A DNA stretch of 35,012 nucleotides from assembly GCA_002293505.1 (NCBI GenBank), contig DBDI01000016.1, forward strand, positions 1 to 35,012. The letters run 5' to 3'. Below the pieces are notes generated by a model, which worked only from the letters and a program-made list of their open reading frames with translations, did no database searches and had not been told where the DNA came from. The stretch is from Alistipes sp. UBA936. GTDB lineage: Bacteria > Bacteroidota > Bacteroidia > Bacteroidales > Rikenellaceae. Positions 16,994 through 25,497 of the stretch are shown piece after piece (the stretch's first letter is position 1; the number at the start of each line of letters is the position of its first letter). A program made the position numbers and the translations under genes.

Positions 16994-18811
16994 ATGAACT
17001 TTATTAAAACATTCTTTGCCTCGCTCCTCGCAGTGGTCGTCGGACTGGGCATCATCGCACTGATCCAAACGTTGATCTTCGTCGGGATGATCGTCGCTAT
17101 GGGCTCCGGCTCGGCGACCCACATCGAACGCGAATCGGTACTCAGGCTGAATCTGGGCCACATCGTCGACTCCCCCTCGGGATCGCCTTTCGATGGGATC
17201 AACCCCCTGACAATGAACTTCAGTGTCCCGAGCCGCACTTCGTTGCTCGACGCCACGCGTGCCATTCAGGCCGCGGCAACGGACGATCGAATCGAGGGGA
17301 TATACATCAATTTCGATGGCGACACCAGCGTCTCGCTCGCTTCATTGGAAGAGTTGCGCGCCGAACTGGTGAAGTTCAAAGAGAGCGGCAAATTTATCAT
17401 TGCCTATCAGGACTACTTCTCCCAGATCGGTTATTGGTTCGCGACCGTGGCCGACCGCGTCTACACCAATCCCGCCGGTGGGCTCCAGTGGACGGGTCTG
17501 GCGAGCGAGTTGATGTTCTTCAAGGGGTTGTTGGACAAGCTCGACATCGAGCCGGTGGTCATTCGCCACGGGTCGTTCAAAAGCGCCGTCGAACCCTTCA
17601 TCAACGAGAAGATGAGCCCCGAGAACAGGCTCCAGTACGAAAAAATGACCGGCTCGCTGTGGGGTGAAATCGTGGCCGGGGTATCCGAGGCGCGCGGTAT
17701 CGAGGTGGCTGCGTTGCAACACTTTGCCGACCAGTTGGCTGTCGACTCTCCGGGTGCGGCCGTTGAATTGGGCCTGTTGGATGGTCTGCGCTACGAGGAT
17801 CAGGTGTTCGCCGAACTGAGGGCTCTGGCCGCGGGCGAACCCAGCGAACTGACCCTGCCCGCCGACGAAGAGGGCAAACCCGAGGACAAGGATCCGGCGA
17901 TCGTCTCCTGGGGCGACTACGTGGGACAACTCACGCCTGAAAAGATCACCAGCAAGAACAAAATTGCCGTGATCTACGCCGAGGGCGAGATCGTGAGCGG
18001 CGAAGGTGGCTCGGGCAAAGTGGCCGACGTGCCGATGGTCGAAAAGATCCGTAAAGCACGTCGCGACGAGAGTGTCAAGGCCGTGGTTCTTAGAATCAAC
18101 TCGCCGGGCGGCAGCGCTCTGGCATCGGAAGTAATGTGGCGTGAGTTGGAACTGTTGAGGGCCGAAAAGCCGCTCATCGTTTCGATGGGTGCGCTGGCCG
18201 CATCGGGAGGCTACTACATCGCCGCTCCGGCCGACGCCATCCTGGCAGACAAGACGACCCTGACGGGTTCGATCGGGGTGTTCGGACTGTTTATGAACCT
18301 CGCGCCGGCGCTCCAAAAGAACCTCGGAGTGACCTTCGACGTGGTGAAAAGCAACACCTACTCCAACATCGGGTCGGGAACCCACTCGCCTTCCGCAGCC
18401 GAGTTGGCATACTTCCAGACAGGTGTCGAGGAGGTCTACACGACCTTCGTGAACCACGTCGCCGAGGGGCGTAATATGACCACCGAAGCAGTCGACGCCA
18501 TCGGTCAGGGTCGCGTGTGGAGCGGCATCGACGCCGAGCAGATCGGACTTGTGGATGGCTTCGGCGGACTGGTCGATGCGTTGGCGTTGGCGGCCGATCG
18601 TGCGGCCGTGGGAGACGACTACCGAGTTTGGGAAGTCACGGCAACCCCGACCGGAATCGAAGCCCTCTTCGCAGGGTTCGCAGCGCAGGTTCGCACCCGC
18701 GTGATGCAGGACGAACTGGGCCCATACTGGGAGCACTACAACACCGTGCGCGAGATGATGGAGAGCGATGAGGTACAGGCCCGGTTGCCGTTTGTGGTGG
18801 AGATTAATTAA
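16994..18811 (+). CDS. sppA: Signal peptide peptidase SppA, long (67K) form
   Basis: 605 residues with two tandem ClpP-fold S49 domains, as in E. coli SppA. An N-terminal membrane anchor spans about 8-36. The catalytic lysine is in RHGSFKSAVEPF (K196, first domain) and the nucleophile in GALAASGGYYIAA (S404, second domain), the Ser/Lys dyad arrangement of the long form. INSPGGSALAS and TLTGSIGVFG are further S49 signatures. It degrades cleaved signal peptides in the membrane. It is divergent from nadA, and its 3' end overlaps the convergent phosphatase gene by 8 bases. Arg and Gly codons here are mainly CGC/CGT and GGC, unlike the AGG/GGA-rich genes in 0-4 kb. Confidence 0.94.
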   Translation: MNFIKTFFASLLAVVVGLGIIALIQTLIFVGMIVAMGSGSATHIERESVLRLNLGHIVDSPSGSPFDGINPLTMNFSVPSRTSLLDATRAIQAAATDDRIEGIYINFDGDTSVSLASLEELRAELVKFKESGKFIIAYQDYFSQIGYWFATVADRVYTNPAGGLQWTGLASELMFFKGLLDKLDIEPVVIRHGSFKSAVEPFINEKMSPENRLQYEKMTGSLWGEIVAGVSEARGIEVAALQHFADQLAVDSPGAAVELGLLDGLRYEDQVFAELRALAAGEPSELTLPADEEGKPEDKDPAIVSWGDYVGQLTPEKITSKNKIAVIYAEGEIVSGEGGSGKVADVPMVEKIRKARRDESVKAVVLRINSPGGSALASEVMWRELELLRAEKPLIVSMGALAASGGYYIAAPADAILADKTTLTGSIGVFGLFMNLAPALQKNLGVTFDVVKSNTYSNIGSGTHSPSAAELAYFQTGVEEVYTTFVNHVAEGRNMTTEAVDAIGQGRVWSGIDAEQIGLVDGFGGLVDALALAADRAAVGDDYRVWEVTATPTGIEALFAGFAAQVRTRVMQDELGPYWEHYNTVREMMESDEVQARLPFVVEIN

Positions 18812-19733
18812 GGCTGAGTAACGCGGTCATCTTATGGTTTACGGCGGTGTTCTCCTGAATGCCGCCGAAACTTTCTGCACCGGGCCCGAAAGCAAAGATC
18901 GGAACCATCGAAGCAGTGTGGTCGTGGGCTCCCCAACGAAACTCGATACCGCGGCGGTAACCCTCCGGACGGGGGATCCAACGGTTACCGTCGCCCTCGG
19001 GAAGGGTGAACGCGCCGGTCTCGTGGTCGGCGGTGATCACGACCAAAGTCTCGGGATGAGCCTCGGCCCAGTCCAGAGCAACGCCCACAGCGGCATCGAA
19101 GTCGCGCAGTTCACGCAGCACAGCCTCGCCGTCGTTGTCGTGGGCAACCTTGTCGATGTTCGACCCCTCGACCATCAGGAAGAATCCATCCGGGTCGGTA
19201 GCCAGAATCTTCAACGCCTCGTCGGTTGCCGCGGCAAGGTCGGGAACGTACTCGGCGGCAACCTCGATGTTGGCTTCGGCGAATTGGGCGTTGATGGTGG
19301 CTTTGTCGTTGCGGTCGGCCACGTGGGCGTAGAACGCAGCCGGGGTGGCGTCGCTAAGGGTGGTGGTGACGACTAGACCCGTCGCCAGACCAGCCCGCTC
19401 GGCTTTTTCGAGGATGCTTTCCAGGCGGCGACCGTGGGGGCAAACTCCCAGTGAGCCGTCGTTGGTTTTGTGGCCCGTTGCATAGGCGGTTCCGGCGGCG
19501 GCAGAGTCGGTCACGCGGTCGTTAGCCGAGGAGGTTTTCACCAGACCTCCGACCCGTGGGCGCTCCATATTGACGGGAGTGCCGGCCTGGGCTTCGACCA
19601 GAGCGGTAACGTGGGCGGGACCCATACCGTCGCCGATCATAAGGATGATGTTCTTAGGCGTTTGAGCTGTTGCGGCGGTCAACGAGAGGGCCGCAAAAAG
19701 GGTAAAAGACAGTTTTTTCATAGCTTTTTTCAT
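18804..19733 (-). CDS. Alkaline phosphatase family protein, shortened
   Basis: 309 residues with a signal peptide (MKKAMKKLSF... ending ATAQ). It keeps the PhoA metal and catalytic motifs: IGDGMG (D35), RVTDSAAAGTA with nucleophile S77, SDATPAAFYAHV, LMVEGSNIDKVAHDND (E189 and following), ITADHETG (D236, H237) and WGAHDHTAS. Typical family members have 430-480 residues. Here the segment between DKATINAQ and GFFLMVEGS is cut to about 30 residues, losing the usual GGG-containing region of roughly 130. All zinc-site and nucleophile motifs remain, so activity is plausible. A second in-frame ATG (M5) could also be the start. Confidence 0.85.
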   Translation of the reverse strand: MKKAMKKLSFTLFAALSLTAATAQTPKNIILMIGDGMGPAHVTALVEAQAGTPVNMERPRVGGLVKTSSANDRVTDSAAAGTAYATGHKTNDGSLGVCPHGRRLESILEKAERAGLATGLVVTTTLSDATPAAFYAHVADRNDKATINAQFAEANIEVAAEYVPDLAAATDEALKILATDPDGFFLMVEGSNIDKVAHDNDGEAVLRELRDFDAAVGVALDWAEAHPETLVVITADHETGAFTLPEGDGNRWIPRPEGYRRGIEFRWGAHDHTASMVPIFAFGPGAESFGGIQENTAVNHKMTALLSLN

Positions 19734-19742
19734 TGTGTTTCA

Positions 19743-19750
19743 CAAAAGTA
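19743..19750 (-). promoter_or_regulatory. -7 box for the alkaline phosphatase gene
   Basis: On the minus strand this reads TACTTTTG, a TAnnTTTG match, nine bases before the ATG at 19733. Confidence 0.6.
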
Positions 19751-19773
19751 GCGATTTTCTCAAAACAATTTCC

Positions 19774-19781
19774 TACTTTTA
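19774..19781 (+). promoter_or_regulatory. Possible -7 box for rmlD-ung-aroB
   Basis: TACTTTTA differs from TAnnTTTG only at the last base and lies 25 bases before the rmlD ATG, divergent from the phosphatase promoter. Confidence 0.4.
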
Positions 19782-19806
19782 CCTGCTTTTTAATCTGATC
19801 GAAACA

Positions 19807-20700
19807 ATGAAACGGATCTTGGTAACCGGAGCAAACGGGCAGGCGGGTCGCGCGCTGAGGGCCGAAGAGCAGAGAGACGGAGGGGGTTATGAGTGGATAT
19901 TTGCGGGGCGCGACCAGGTGGATATCACCGACCGGGCGTCGATCGCAGCGGCTCTGGAGCGCTGGAAGCCCGATGTGATCGTCAACTGTGCCGCCTACAC
20001 CGATGTCGACCGTGCCGAAATCGAGCGAGACATAGCGTTCGCGGTGAACTACGACGGAACGCGATATCTGGCCGAAGCAGCCTCGGACGGGGGAGTGTCG
20101 TTGATACATATCTCGACCGACTATCTGTTCGACGGACTGCAGGATACCCCCTATACCGAGAGCGACATACCCAATCCGATAAACGTCTACGGCGAGAGCA
20201 AGCTGGCCGGAGCAAGAACGGTGCTGGAATCGGGAGGCCGGGGAGCGGTGTTGCGTACCTCGCTGCTCTACTCGCCGTGGGGGCGCAACTTTGTGCGCTC
20301 GATACTGGAGGCGGCACGAGAGGGCGACAAGATCGAAGTAGTGGCAGATCAACGAACCTGTCCGACCTCGGCTGTGTCGCTCGCAAGAGCAATCAGGGCG
20401 ATGATACCGGCGTTGCTGGAAAACGACGACATAGCAGGTGTGTATCACTACTGTGACGACGGAGTGGTGAGCCGGGCAGACTTCGCCGTGGAGATAATCC
20501 GACAAGCGAAACTCGACTGCAAGGTCGTGCCGGTGAGCTCCGAAAAACGAACCGCCGAAGCTACCGCAGCCGGACGAGTCGTGGCCCCCAGACCGGCATA
20601 CTCGGCAATGAACACGTCGAAATTCGCACGCGACTTCGGCTTCACACCACCACACTGGAAAACAGCCCTGGCAGAGTGCATTAGCGCAATGGAAGAATGA
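19807..20700 (+). CDS. rmlD: dTDP-4-dehydrorhamnose reductase RmlD
   Basis: 297 residues from the ATG at 19807. The longer in-frame start at 19735 would read through the promoter region and is rejected. The short-chain dehydrogenase fold shows VTGANGQAGRAL (7-16), NCAAYTDVDRAE, HISTDYLFDG and the catalytic YxxxK in YGESK (Y128, K132), then RTSLLYSPWGRNFV and DQRTCPTSA. It performs the last step of dTDP-L-rhamnose synthesis for surface polysaccharides. rmlA, rmlB and rmlC are not adjacent. It is the first gene of a tightly coupled trio with ung and aroB. Confidence 0.9.
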   Translation: MKRILVTGANGQAGRALRAEEQRDGGGYEWIFAGRDQVDITDRASIAAALERWKPDVIVNCAAYTDVDRAEIERDIAFAVNYDGTRYLAEAASDGGVSLIHISTDYLFDGLQDTPYTESDIPNPINVYGESKLAGARTVLESGGRGAVLRTSLLYSPWGRNFVRSILEAAREGDKIEVVADQRTCPTSAVSLARAIRAMIPALLENDDIAGVYHYCDDGVVSRADFAVEIIRQAKLDCKVVPVSSEKRTAEATAAGRVVAPRPAYSAMNTSKFARDFGFTPPHWKTALAECISAMEE

Positions 20701-21374
20701 ACGTCAAACTGAACGAGGAGTGGAAGGCGCTACTGGAGGGTGAGTTCGAGAAGAGGTATTTCGAGGAGCTGACCAGAGGGGTGAGAGAGGAGTACGAAGC
20801 GGCGGCAAGGGGGACGGGGCCGGCGATATATCCCGCGGCGAAGAACATCTTCAGGGCCCTGGACAAGTGTCCGCCTTCTGCGGTGAAGGTCGTTATCATA
20901 GGGCAGGACCCGTATCACGGCCCGGGCCAGGCGAACGGCCTGTGCTTCTCGGTGAACGACGGAGTGCCCCATCCGCCATCATTACGAAATATCTTCAAGG
21001 AGGTGGCCGACGACACGGGAACCCAGCCGCCGGTTAGCGGAAATCTCGACCGCTGGGCCGAGCAGGGCGTGCTACTGTTAAATGCGAGCCTGACCGTGCG
21101 CGAGTCGCAACCGAACTCCCACGCCGACCGGGGGTGGCAGGTGTTTACGGACGCGGTGGTGGAGGCGCTCAGGCAGCGAGAGGGACTGGTGTATATGCTC
21201 TGGGGTGCGTTCGCGGCGAGAAAAGGCGAGAGGGTGGACGGGACGCGAAATCTGGTACTGAAGGCTGCGCATCCGTCACCGTTGTCGGCCCACGGAGGAT
21301 TCTTCGGCTGCAAACACTTCTCGCGAGCAAACCAATATCTGACAACAAACGGAAAAGAACCGATACAATGGTGA
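20697..21374 (+). CDS. ung: Uracil-DNA glycosylase, family 1
   Basis: 225 residues. Family 1 motifs are GQDPYHGPGQANGLCFSV (catalytic Asp71), LLLNASLTVRESQPNSH and HPSPLSAHGGFFGCKHFSRAN (catalytic His192). It removes uracil from DNA to begin base excision repair. It starts within the stop of rmlD (ATGA) and its own stop overlaps the aroB start by 7 bases. Confidence 0.96.
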   Translation: MNVKLNEEWKALLEGEFEKRYFEELTRGVREEYEAAARGTGPAIYPAAKNIFRALDKCPPSAVKVVIIGQDPYHGPGQANGLCFSVNDGVPHPPSLRNIFKEVADDTGTQPPVSGNLDRWAEQGVLLLNASLTVRESQPNSHADRGWQVFTDAVVEALRQREGLVYMLWGAFAARKGERVDGTRNLVLKAAHPSPLSAHGGFFGCKHFSRANQYLTTNGKEPIQW

Positions 21375-22366
21375 GAGAAGAGATACGGGTCAAGGGAAGC
21401 CGAATCGTGGTGGGCGAAGGTGTAGCCGCAGAACTGGGGGCGATGCTGCCCGAGGGTGTGAGGGCGATCGTGCTGACGGATGAGAACTGCGCCGCGGCGA
21501 TGGGGGCCGAGATGGGGGGCCGGGAGAGGATAGTGATTGCGGGAGGCGAGGAGAATAAGACCCTGGCGACGGTGGAGAAGATCTACCGCGGACTGATCGA
21601 GCTGGGGGCCGACCGGGGAACGTGGCTGGTGGGCTGGGGCGGAGGGATAGTTACGGATGTGGCGGGTTTCGTCGCGGCAACGTATATGCGTGGAATGGCG
21701 GGATGCGGCTATGTTGCTTCATCTCTGCTGGCGCAGGTCGACGCAAGTGTGGGAGGAAAGTGCGGAGCGAACGTGGAGGGGTACAAGAATATGGCGGGAG
21801 TGTTCTCGCAACCCGACTTTGTGTTGTGCGACACGGCGCTGCTGGCAACACTGCCCGAGAGGGAGTTCCGAGCCGGAGTGGCCGAAATGATCAAGGCGGG
21901 AGTTATAGGCGATGTGGAGCTGTTCGAGATGCTGGAAGCGCACGGGGAGGAGGAGTTGAGGGCGGAAGGGGAGTTGTTGGTGCAGGCGGTGGTTGCAGCC
22001 GTGAGGCTGAAGGCGCGAATAGTGGAGGCGGACGAGAGAGAGGCGGGCGAAAGGCGAAAACTAAATCTGGGACACACGGTGGGGCACGCGGTGGAGAAAC
22101 TCTCGCGGCGGTGGAACCACGGCGAAGCGGTGGCGATAGGGATGGCGGAAGTGTGCAGGGAGAGTGCGCGGCGGGGAATGCTGGAGGTCGGGGCCCGCGA
22201 CAGGATAATCGGCGCGTTGGAGCGCTACGGGTTGCCGACCGAGCACGATCTGACCCCCGAGGCAATAACAGAAGCCGTCCGGCGCGATAAAAAAGCCGAG
22301 TCGGGCTGCCTGCGATGGGTGGTGCCGGTGGCGGTGGGAGAGGTCATCGTGACTTCTTGGGATTGA
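21368..22366 (+). CDS. aroB: 3-dehydroquinate synthase AroB
   Basis: 332 residues from the ATG at 21368. An upstream in-frame start at 21134 lies wholly inside ung and is rejected. NAD-binding GGGIVTDVAGFVAATYMRG, KNMAGVF, REFRAGVAEMIKAGVIGD (catalytic Lys/Glu), LNLGHTVGHAVEKL and WNHGEAVAIGM (zinc ligands) identify it. It converts DAHP to 3-dehydroquinate in the shikimate pathway. It is the last gene of the rmlD-ung-aroB unit, and its 3' end overlaps a small minus-strand ORF by 23 bases. Confidence 0.95.
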   Translation: MVREEIRVKGSRIVVGEGVAAELGAMLPEGVRAIVLTDENCAAAMGAEMGGRERIVIAGGEENKTLATVEKIYRGLIELGADRGTWLVGWGGGIVTDVAGFVAATYMRGMAGCGYVASSLLAQVDASVGGKCGANVEGYKNMAGVFSQPDFVLCDTALLATLPEREFRAGVAEMIKAGVIGDVELFEMLEAHGEEELRAEGELLVQAVVAAVRLKARIVEADEREAGERRKLNLGHTVGHAVEKLSRRWNHGEAVAIGMAEVCRESARRGMLEVGARDRIIGALERYGLPTEHDLTPEAITEAVRRDKKAESGCLRWVVPVAVGEVIVTSWD

Positions 22367-22520
22367 TCAATCGACGGACGATGAACGTTCCCTTGGGGGT
22401 GTCGGTCGTCACGGGAGCCGACCGGTAGTGGTCGGGAACGATGCGACCGGTGGTGGTGGTGTAACCTTTGACCAGCACGCGTTTAGGCTCCGCACGAGCA
22501 CCTTTCATTCTCGTTTCCAT
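22344..22520 (-). CDS. Small basic protein of unknown function
   Basis: 58 residues starting METRMKGARA, with an alternative start 36 bases further upstream. It is Lys/Arg-rich, with the pattern VKGYTTTTGRIVPDHYRSAP, which resembles the KGYxxxxG..V..HYR pattern of short phage- and chromosome-encoded hypothetical proteins. It occupies most of the aroB-tig gap on the opposite strand and ends 23 bases inside aroB. No clear -7 box was seen. The function is unknown, and it could be non-coding. Confidence 0.5.
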   Translation of the reverse strand: METRMKGARAEPKRVLVKGYTTTTGRIVPDHYRSAPVTTDTPKGTFIVRRLINPKKSR

Positions 22521-22595
22521 AACAGCACTTTTTTTCTCTGTCCACACCAAAAACAAATTGCGTGCTAAACTTTAGCTCGTGACGGGAAATTTTTG

Positions 22596-22602
22596 TATCT
22601 TG
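22596..22602 (+). promoter_or_regulatory. Probable -7 box for tig
   Basis: TATCTTG is one T short of TAnnTTTG. It lies 36 bases before the tig ATG at 22639, with a T-rich stretch and TTTTG just upstream. Confidence 0.5.
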
Positions 22603-22638
22603 CGGCAAAATTTGAAAACCAACAACCAATCCAACACA

Positions 22639-23634
22639 ATGACTACCACCACAGAACAAGGGACCGAAGGGGTGCTCGTGATAAAAGTTACAACCACCGA
22701 AGCGGACTACAGGCCAGAAGTCGAAAAGAATCTGCGTGAACTCAGGCGCAAGGCAAATATGCCAGGTTTCAGGCCCGGAATGGTGCCCGCCGGAGTGATC
22801 AACAAGATGTACGGCAAAGGCGTCAGGGCAGAACAAGCATACCGAAAAGCTCACGAAGCAGTGGGAGAGTATTTGGAAGAGAACAAGATCGAGATCGTGG
22901 CCGATGTGATGCCGTCGGATACGCAAGGCGAGCTGAGTTTCGAGCCCGATGTGACGGAGCACGAATTCGTGTTCGAGGTTGCACCCGCGCCGGTGGTCGA
23001 TGTGACGCTGGACGGCAAGGACAAGCTGACGCACTACAAGATCACCCCGTCGAAGGAGATGGTGGAAGCGTATGCGAAGAGTCTGGAAGCAACGGTGGAA
23101 GATGAGACAGAGAGGACGAAGCAGGCGACCGAAAGGGCAGAGGCGGATCTGGAGCGGGAGAGCGACTGGTTCGATGAGGTGCAACTCAAAAACCTGCTGC
23201 TGGCAAAGGCAAATGTGAAGCTGCCGGAGGAGTTCCTGCGTCGCTGGCTGGTGGCCGTAAACGAGGGAAAGTTCTCAGCCGAAGAGGTCGAGAGAGATTT
23301 TGCACCGTTTTTGAGGATGATGAGTTGGGGACTGATACAACGCAGTCTGATGGAGAAACTGGAGATGAAGATCGAACCGGCCGAAGTGGAAACCGAAGCC
23401 AGAGCAATGGCGGCGATGCAATTTGCCCAATACGGAATGAGGGATGTACCGGCCGAGACGTTGGACGGCTTTGCGAAGAGCATCCTGGCAGACAGGGAGC
23501 AGGCGCAGAGGGTGGCGGAAAGAGTGGCGGAGAGGAAAGTACTGGAAGCGATGAAGCCGCTGGCAAAGGTGAGTGAGAAAAAAGTGACGGTCGAAGAGTT
23601 CGGAAAGATCGTCGGCGAAGCCCAGCAACAATAG
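22639..23634 (+). CDS. tig: Trigger factor lacking the PPIase domain
   Basis: 331 residues from the ATG at 22639; an in-frame ATG at 22579 lies upstream of the promoter. The N-terminal ribosome-binding domain has the signature MPGFRPGMVP (41-50), followed by INKMYGKGVRAE. The C-terminal chaperone arms show LPEEFLRRWLVAVNE and MQFAQYGMRDVPAETL. Bacteroides trigger factors have about 450 residues. Here HYKITPSKEMVEAY (132-145) runs straight through a charged linker into the C-terminal domain, so the FKBP-like PPIase domain of about 110 residues is absent. It is a ribosome-associated chaperone for nascent chains. tig-clpP-clpX is a common order, kept here. Confidence 0.92.
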   Translation: MTTTTEQGTEGVLVIKVTTTEADYRPEVEKNLRELRRKANMPGFRPGMVPAGVINKMYGKGVRAEQAYRKAHEAVGEYLEENKIEIVADVMPSDTQGELSFEPDVTEHEFVFEVAPAPVVDVTLDGKDKLTHYKITPSKEMVEAYAKSLEATVEDETERTKQATERAEADLERESDWFDEVQLKNLLLAKANVKLPEEFLRRWLVAVNEGKFSAEEVERDFAPFLRMMSWGLIQRSLMEKLEMKIEPAEVETEARAMAAMQFAQYGMRDVPAETLDGFAKSILADREQAQRVAERVAERKVLEAMKPLAKVSEKKVTVEEFGKIVGEAQQQ

Positions 23635-23683
23635 GGTGCCGAAAAACGTTGTTTTAGTTAACGCTTAAAAACAACACAAAACT

Positions 23684-24382
23684 ATGAAAAGGACTGAATT
23701 TGAAAAATTTGCCCAAGGGCAAGGGATCAGCAGCCTGACGCTGCACGACTATGCCGCGGAGGTGAACAAGGGGGCCGGAGCGCGGGCCGAGTATGCGGGA
23801 TACGTCTCGCCGACCATCATCGAGGAGCGGCAACTGAACGTCGCAGCGATGGATGTGTTCTCGCGGCTGATGATGGACAGGATAATCTTCCTCGGGGCGC
23901 CGATCTACGATGACGTGGCAAACATCGTGCAGGCGCAGTTGCTCTTTCTGGAGAGCGCCGACGCCGACAGAGACATTCAGATCTACATCAACTCGCCCGG
24001 CGGAAGCGTCTCGGCGGGACTGGGGATCTACGACACGATGCAACTCGTAAGGCCGCACATCGCAACTATCTGTACGGGCCTGGCGGCAAGTATGGGAGCG
24101 ATCCTGCTGACCGCGGGCGAAAAGGGAAAACGAAGTGCGCTGCCGCACGCAAGGGTGATGATCCACCAACCGCTGGGAGGTGCCCAAGGCCAGGCGAGCG
24201 ACATCGAGATCACCGCGCGGGAGATCATCAGGACGCGAAAAGAACTGTATGAAATCCTCGCGCAGCACACCGGACAAAAGTACGCCAAGATCGAAAAAGA
24301 CGGCGACCGAGACTACTGGATGAGTGCCGAGGAAGCGTGCAAGTATGGATTAATTGACGAGGTCGTTGCAAAACGGAAATGA
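23684..24382 (+). CDS. clpP: ATP-dependent Clp protease proteolytic subunit
   Basis: 232 residues. Catalytic triad residues are S136 in TGLAASMGAI, H161 in VMIHQPLGG and D210 in GDRDYWMS. INSPGGSVSAGLGIYDTMQ is the ClpP core. A longer N-terminal propeptide region (about 35 residues before AEYAGYVSPTIIEERQ) is typical for this phylum and is probably processed. It forms the 14-mer barrel that degrades substrates delivered by ClpX. A short inverted repeat (GTTGTTTT with AAAACAAC, about 23649-23676) precedes it. The clpX ATG overlaps its stop (ATGA). Confidence 0.96.
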   Translation: MKRTEFEKFAQGQGISSLTLHDYAAEVNKGAGARAEYAGYVSPTIIEERQLNVAAMDVFSRLMMDRIIFLGAPIYDDVANIVQAQLLFLESADADRDIQIYINSPGGSVSAGLGIYDTMQLVRPHIATICTGLAASMGAILLTAGEKGKRSALPHARVMIHQPLGGAQGQASDIEITAREIIRTRKELYEILAQHTGQKYAKIEKDGDRDYWMSAEEACKYGLIDEVVAKRK

Positions 24383-25497
24383 ACGAAGAGGTAAAGGGGC
24401 TGCCGACACCGGCCCAGATCAAAAAGCGGCTGGATGAGTATGTCATTGGCCAGGACGACGCAAAGAGATATCTGTCCGTAGCCGTGTACAACCACTACAA
24501 GAGGCTGTTGCATCGGGCCGGGGCCGTGGGGGCAGAAGAGGGGTTGGAGGGTGTCGAGATAGACAAGAGCAACATCGTGATGGTTGGGCCGACGGGGACG
24601 GGAAAAACCCTGCTGGCAAGAACCATCGCGCGACTGCTGCACGTGCCCTTCACGATCGTGGACGCAACCGTGCTGACCGAAGCGGGGTATGTGGGAGAGG
24701 ATGTGGAGAGCATCCTGTCGAGGCTGTTGCAAGCGGCAGATTACGACGTGGGAGCGGCGCAAATGGGTATCGTGTTCATAGACGAGATAGACAAGATCGC
24801 CCGCAAGAGCGACAATCCATCCATCACGCGCGACGTCTCGGGCGAAGGGGTGCAACAGGCGCTGCTGAAGATCCTCGAAGGGTCGGTGGTGAACGTGCCA
24901 CCCCAAGGAGGAAGGAAGCATCCCGATCAGAAGTACATTCAGGTGGATACCACGAACATTCTGTTCATCTGTGGCGGGGCATTCGACGGCATCGAAAAGG
25001 TGATCTCGCGGCGCGTTGGAGCGAGGGCGATCGGCTATGCGCGGGGGGCGGTCGGCGAGAACGGGGCCGGGGCGGCAGAAAGCGGGCCCGGGGCGAAGAA
25101 GATCGACAGGGGCAATCTGTTGCAATATGTGTTGCCGCAAGACCTGCGGAGCTTCGGGCTGATTCCCGAGTTGGTGGGCCGACTGCCGGTACTGACCTAT
25201 CTAAAGCCGCTGGACAAGGCTGCGCTGAAACGTATCCTGACCGAGCCGCGAAACGCAATCACAAAGCAATATGTCGCCCTGTTGGCGATGGACGGGGTGA
25301 CGTTGGTGTGGGAGGACGACGCGCTGGACTATATTGTGGACAAGGCGGTGGAGTACAAGCTGGGCGCCCGCGGGTTGCGCTCGATCTGCGAAAGCGTGAT
25401 GATGTCGGCGATGTTCACCCTGCCCGGCAACCCGAAGACCAAAACCTTACGCGTCACGCGAGACTATGCCACGAAACAATTAAGTGTTGCTTTATGA
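24379..25497 (+). CDS. clpX: ClpX unfoldase lacking the zinc-binding domain
   Basis: 372 residues, about 40-50 fewer than usual. The AAA+ module is complete: DEYVIGQDDAKRYL (19-32), Walker A GPTGTGKT (70-77), EAGYVGEDVES pore loop, Walker B IVFIDEIDKI (131-140), RSDNPSITRDVSGEGVQQALLKILEG, SFGLIPELVGRLPVL (arginine finger region) and YKLGARGLRSI (sensor 2). An IGY tripeptide occupies the IGF-loop position that docks into ClpP. The N-terminal four-cysteine zinc domain, present in Bacteroides ClpX, is missing. The ATG is fixed by overlap with clpP, leaving no room for it. That domain binds some substrates and adaptors, so the substrate range may be altered. Confidence 0.94.
   Translation: MNEEVKGLPTPAQIKKRLDEYVIGQDDAKRYLSVAVYNHYKRLLHRAGAVGAEEGLEGVEIDKSNIVMVGPTGTGKTLLARTIARLLHVPFTIVDATVLTEAGYVGEDVESILSRLLQAADYDVGAAQMGIVFIDEIDKIARKSDNPSITRDVSGEGVQQALLKILEGSVVNVPPQGGRKHPDQKYIQVDTTNILFICGGAFDGIEKVISRRVGARAIGYARGAVGENGAGAAESGPGAKKIDRGNLLQYVLPQDLRSFGLIPELVGRLPVLTYLKPLDKAALKRILTEPRNAITKQYVALLAMDGVTLVWEDDALDYIVDKAVEYKLGARGLRSICESVMMSAMFTLPGNPKTKTLRVTRDYATKQLSVAL

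Noticed and set aside
23649..23676. Inverted repeat GTTGTTTT/AAAACAAC before clpP as a terminator of tig
   Set aside because: AT-only arms of 8 bp and no following T-run; tig-clpP-clpX is normally co-transcribed.
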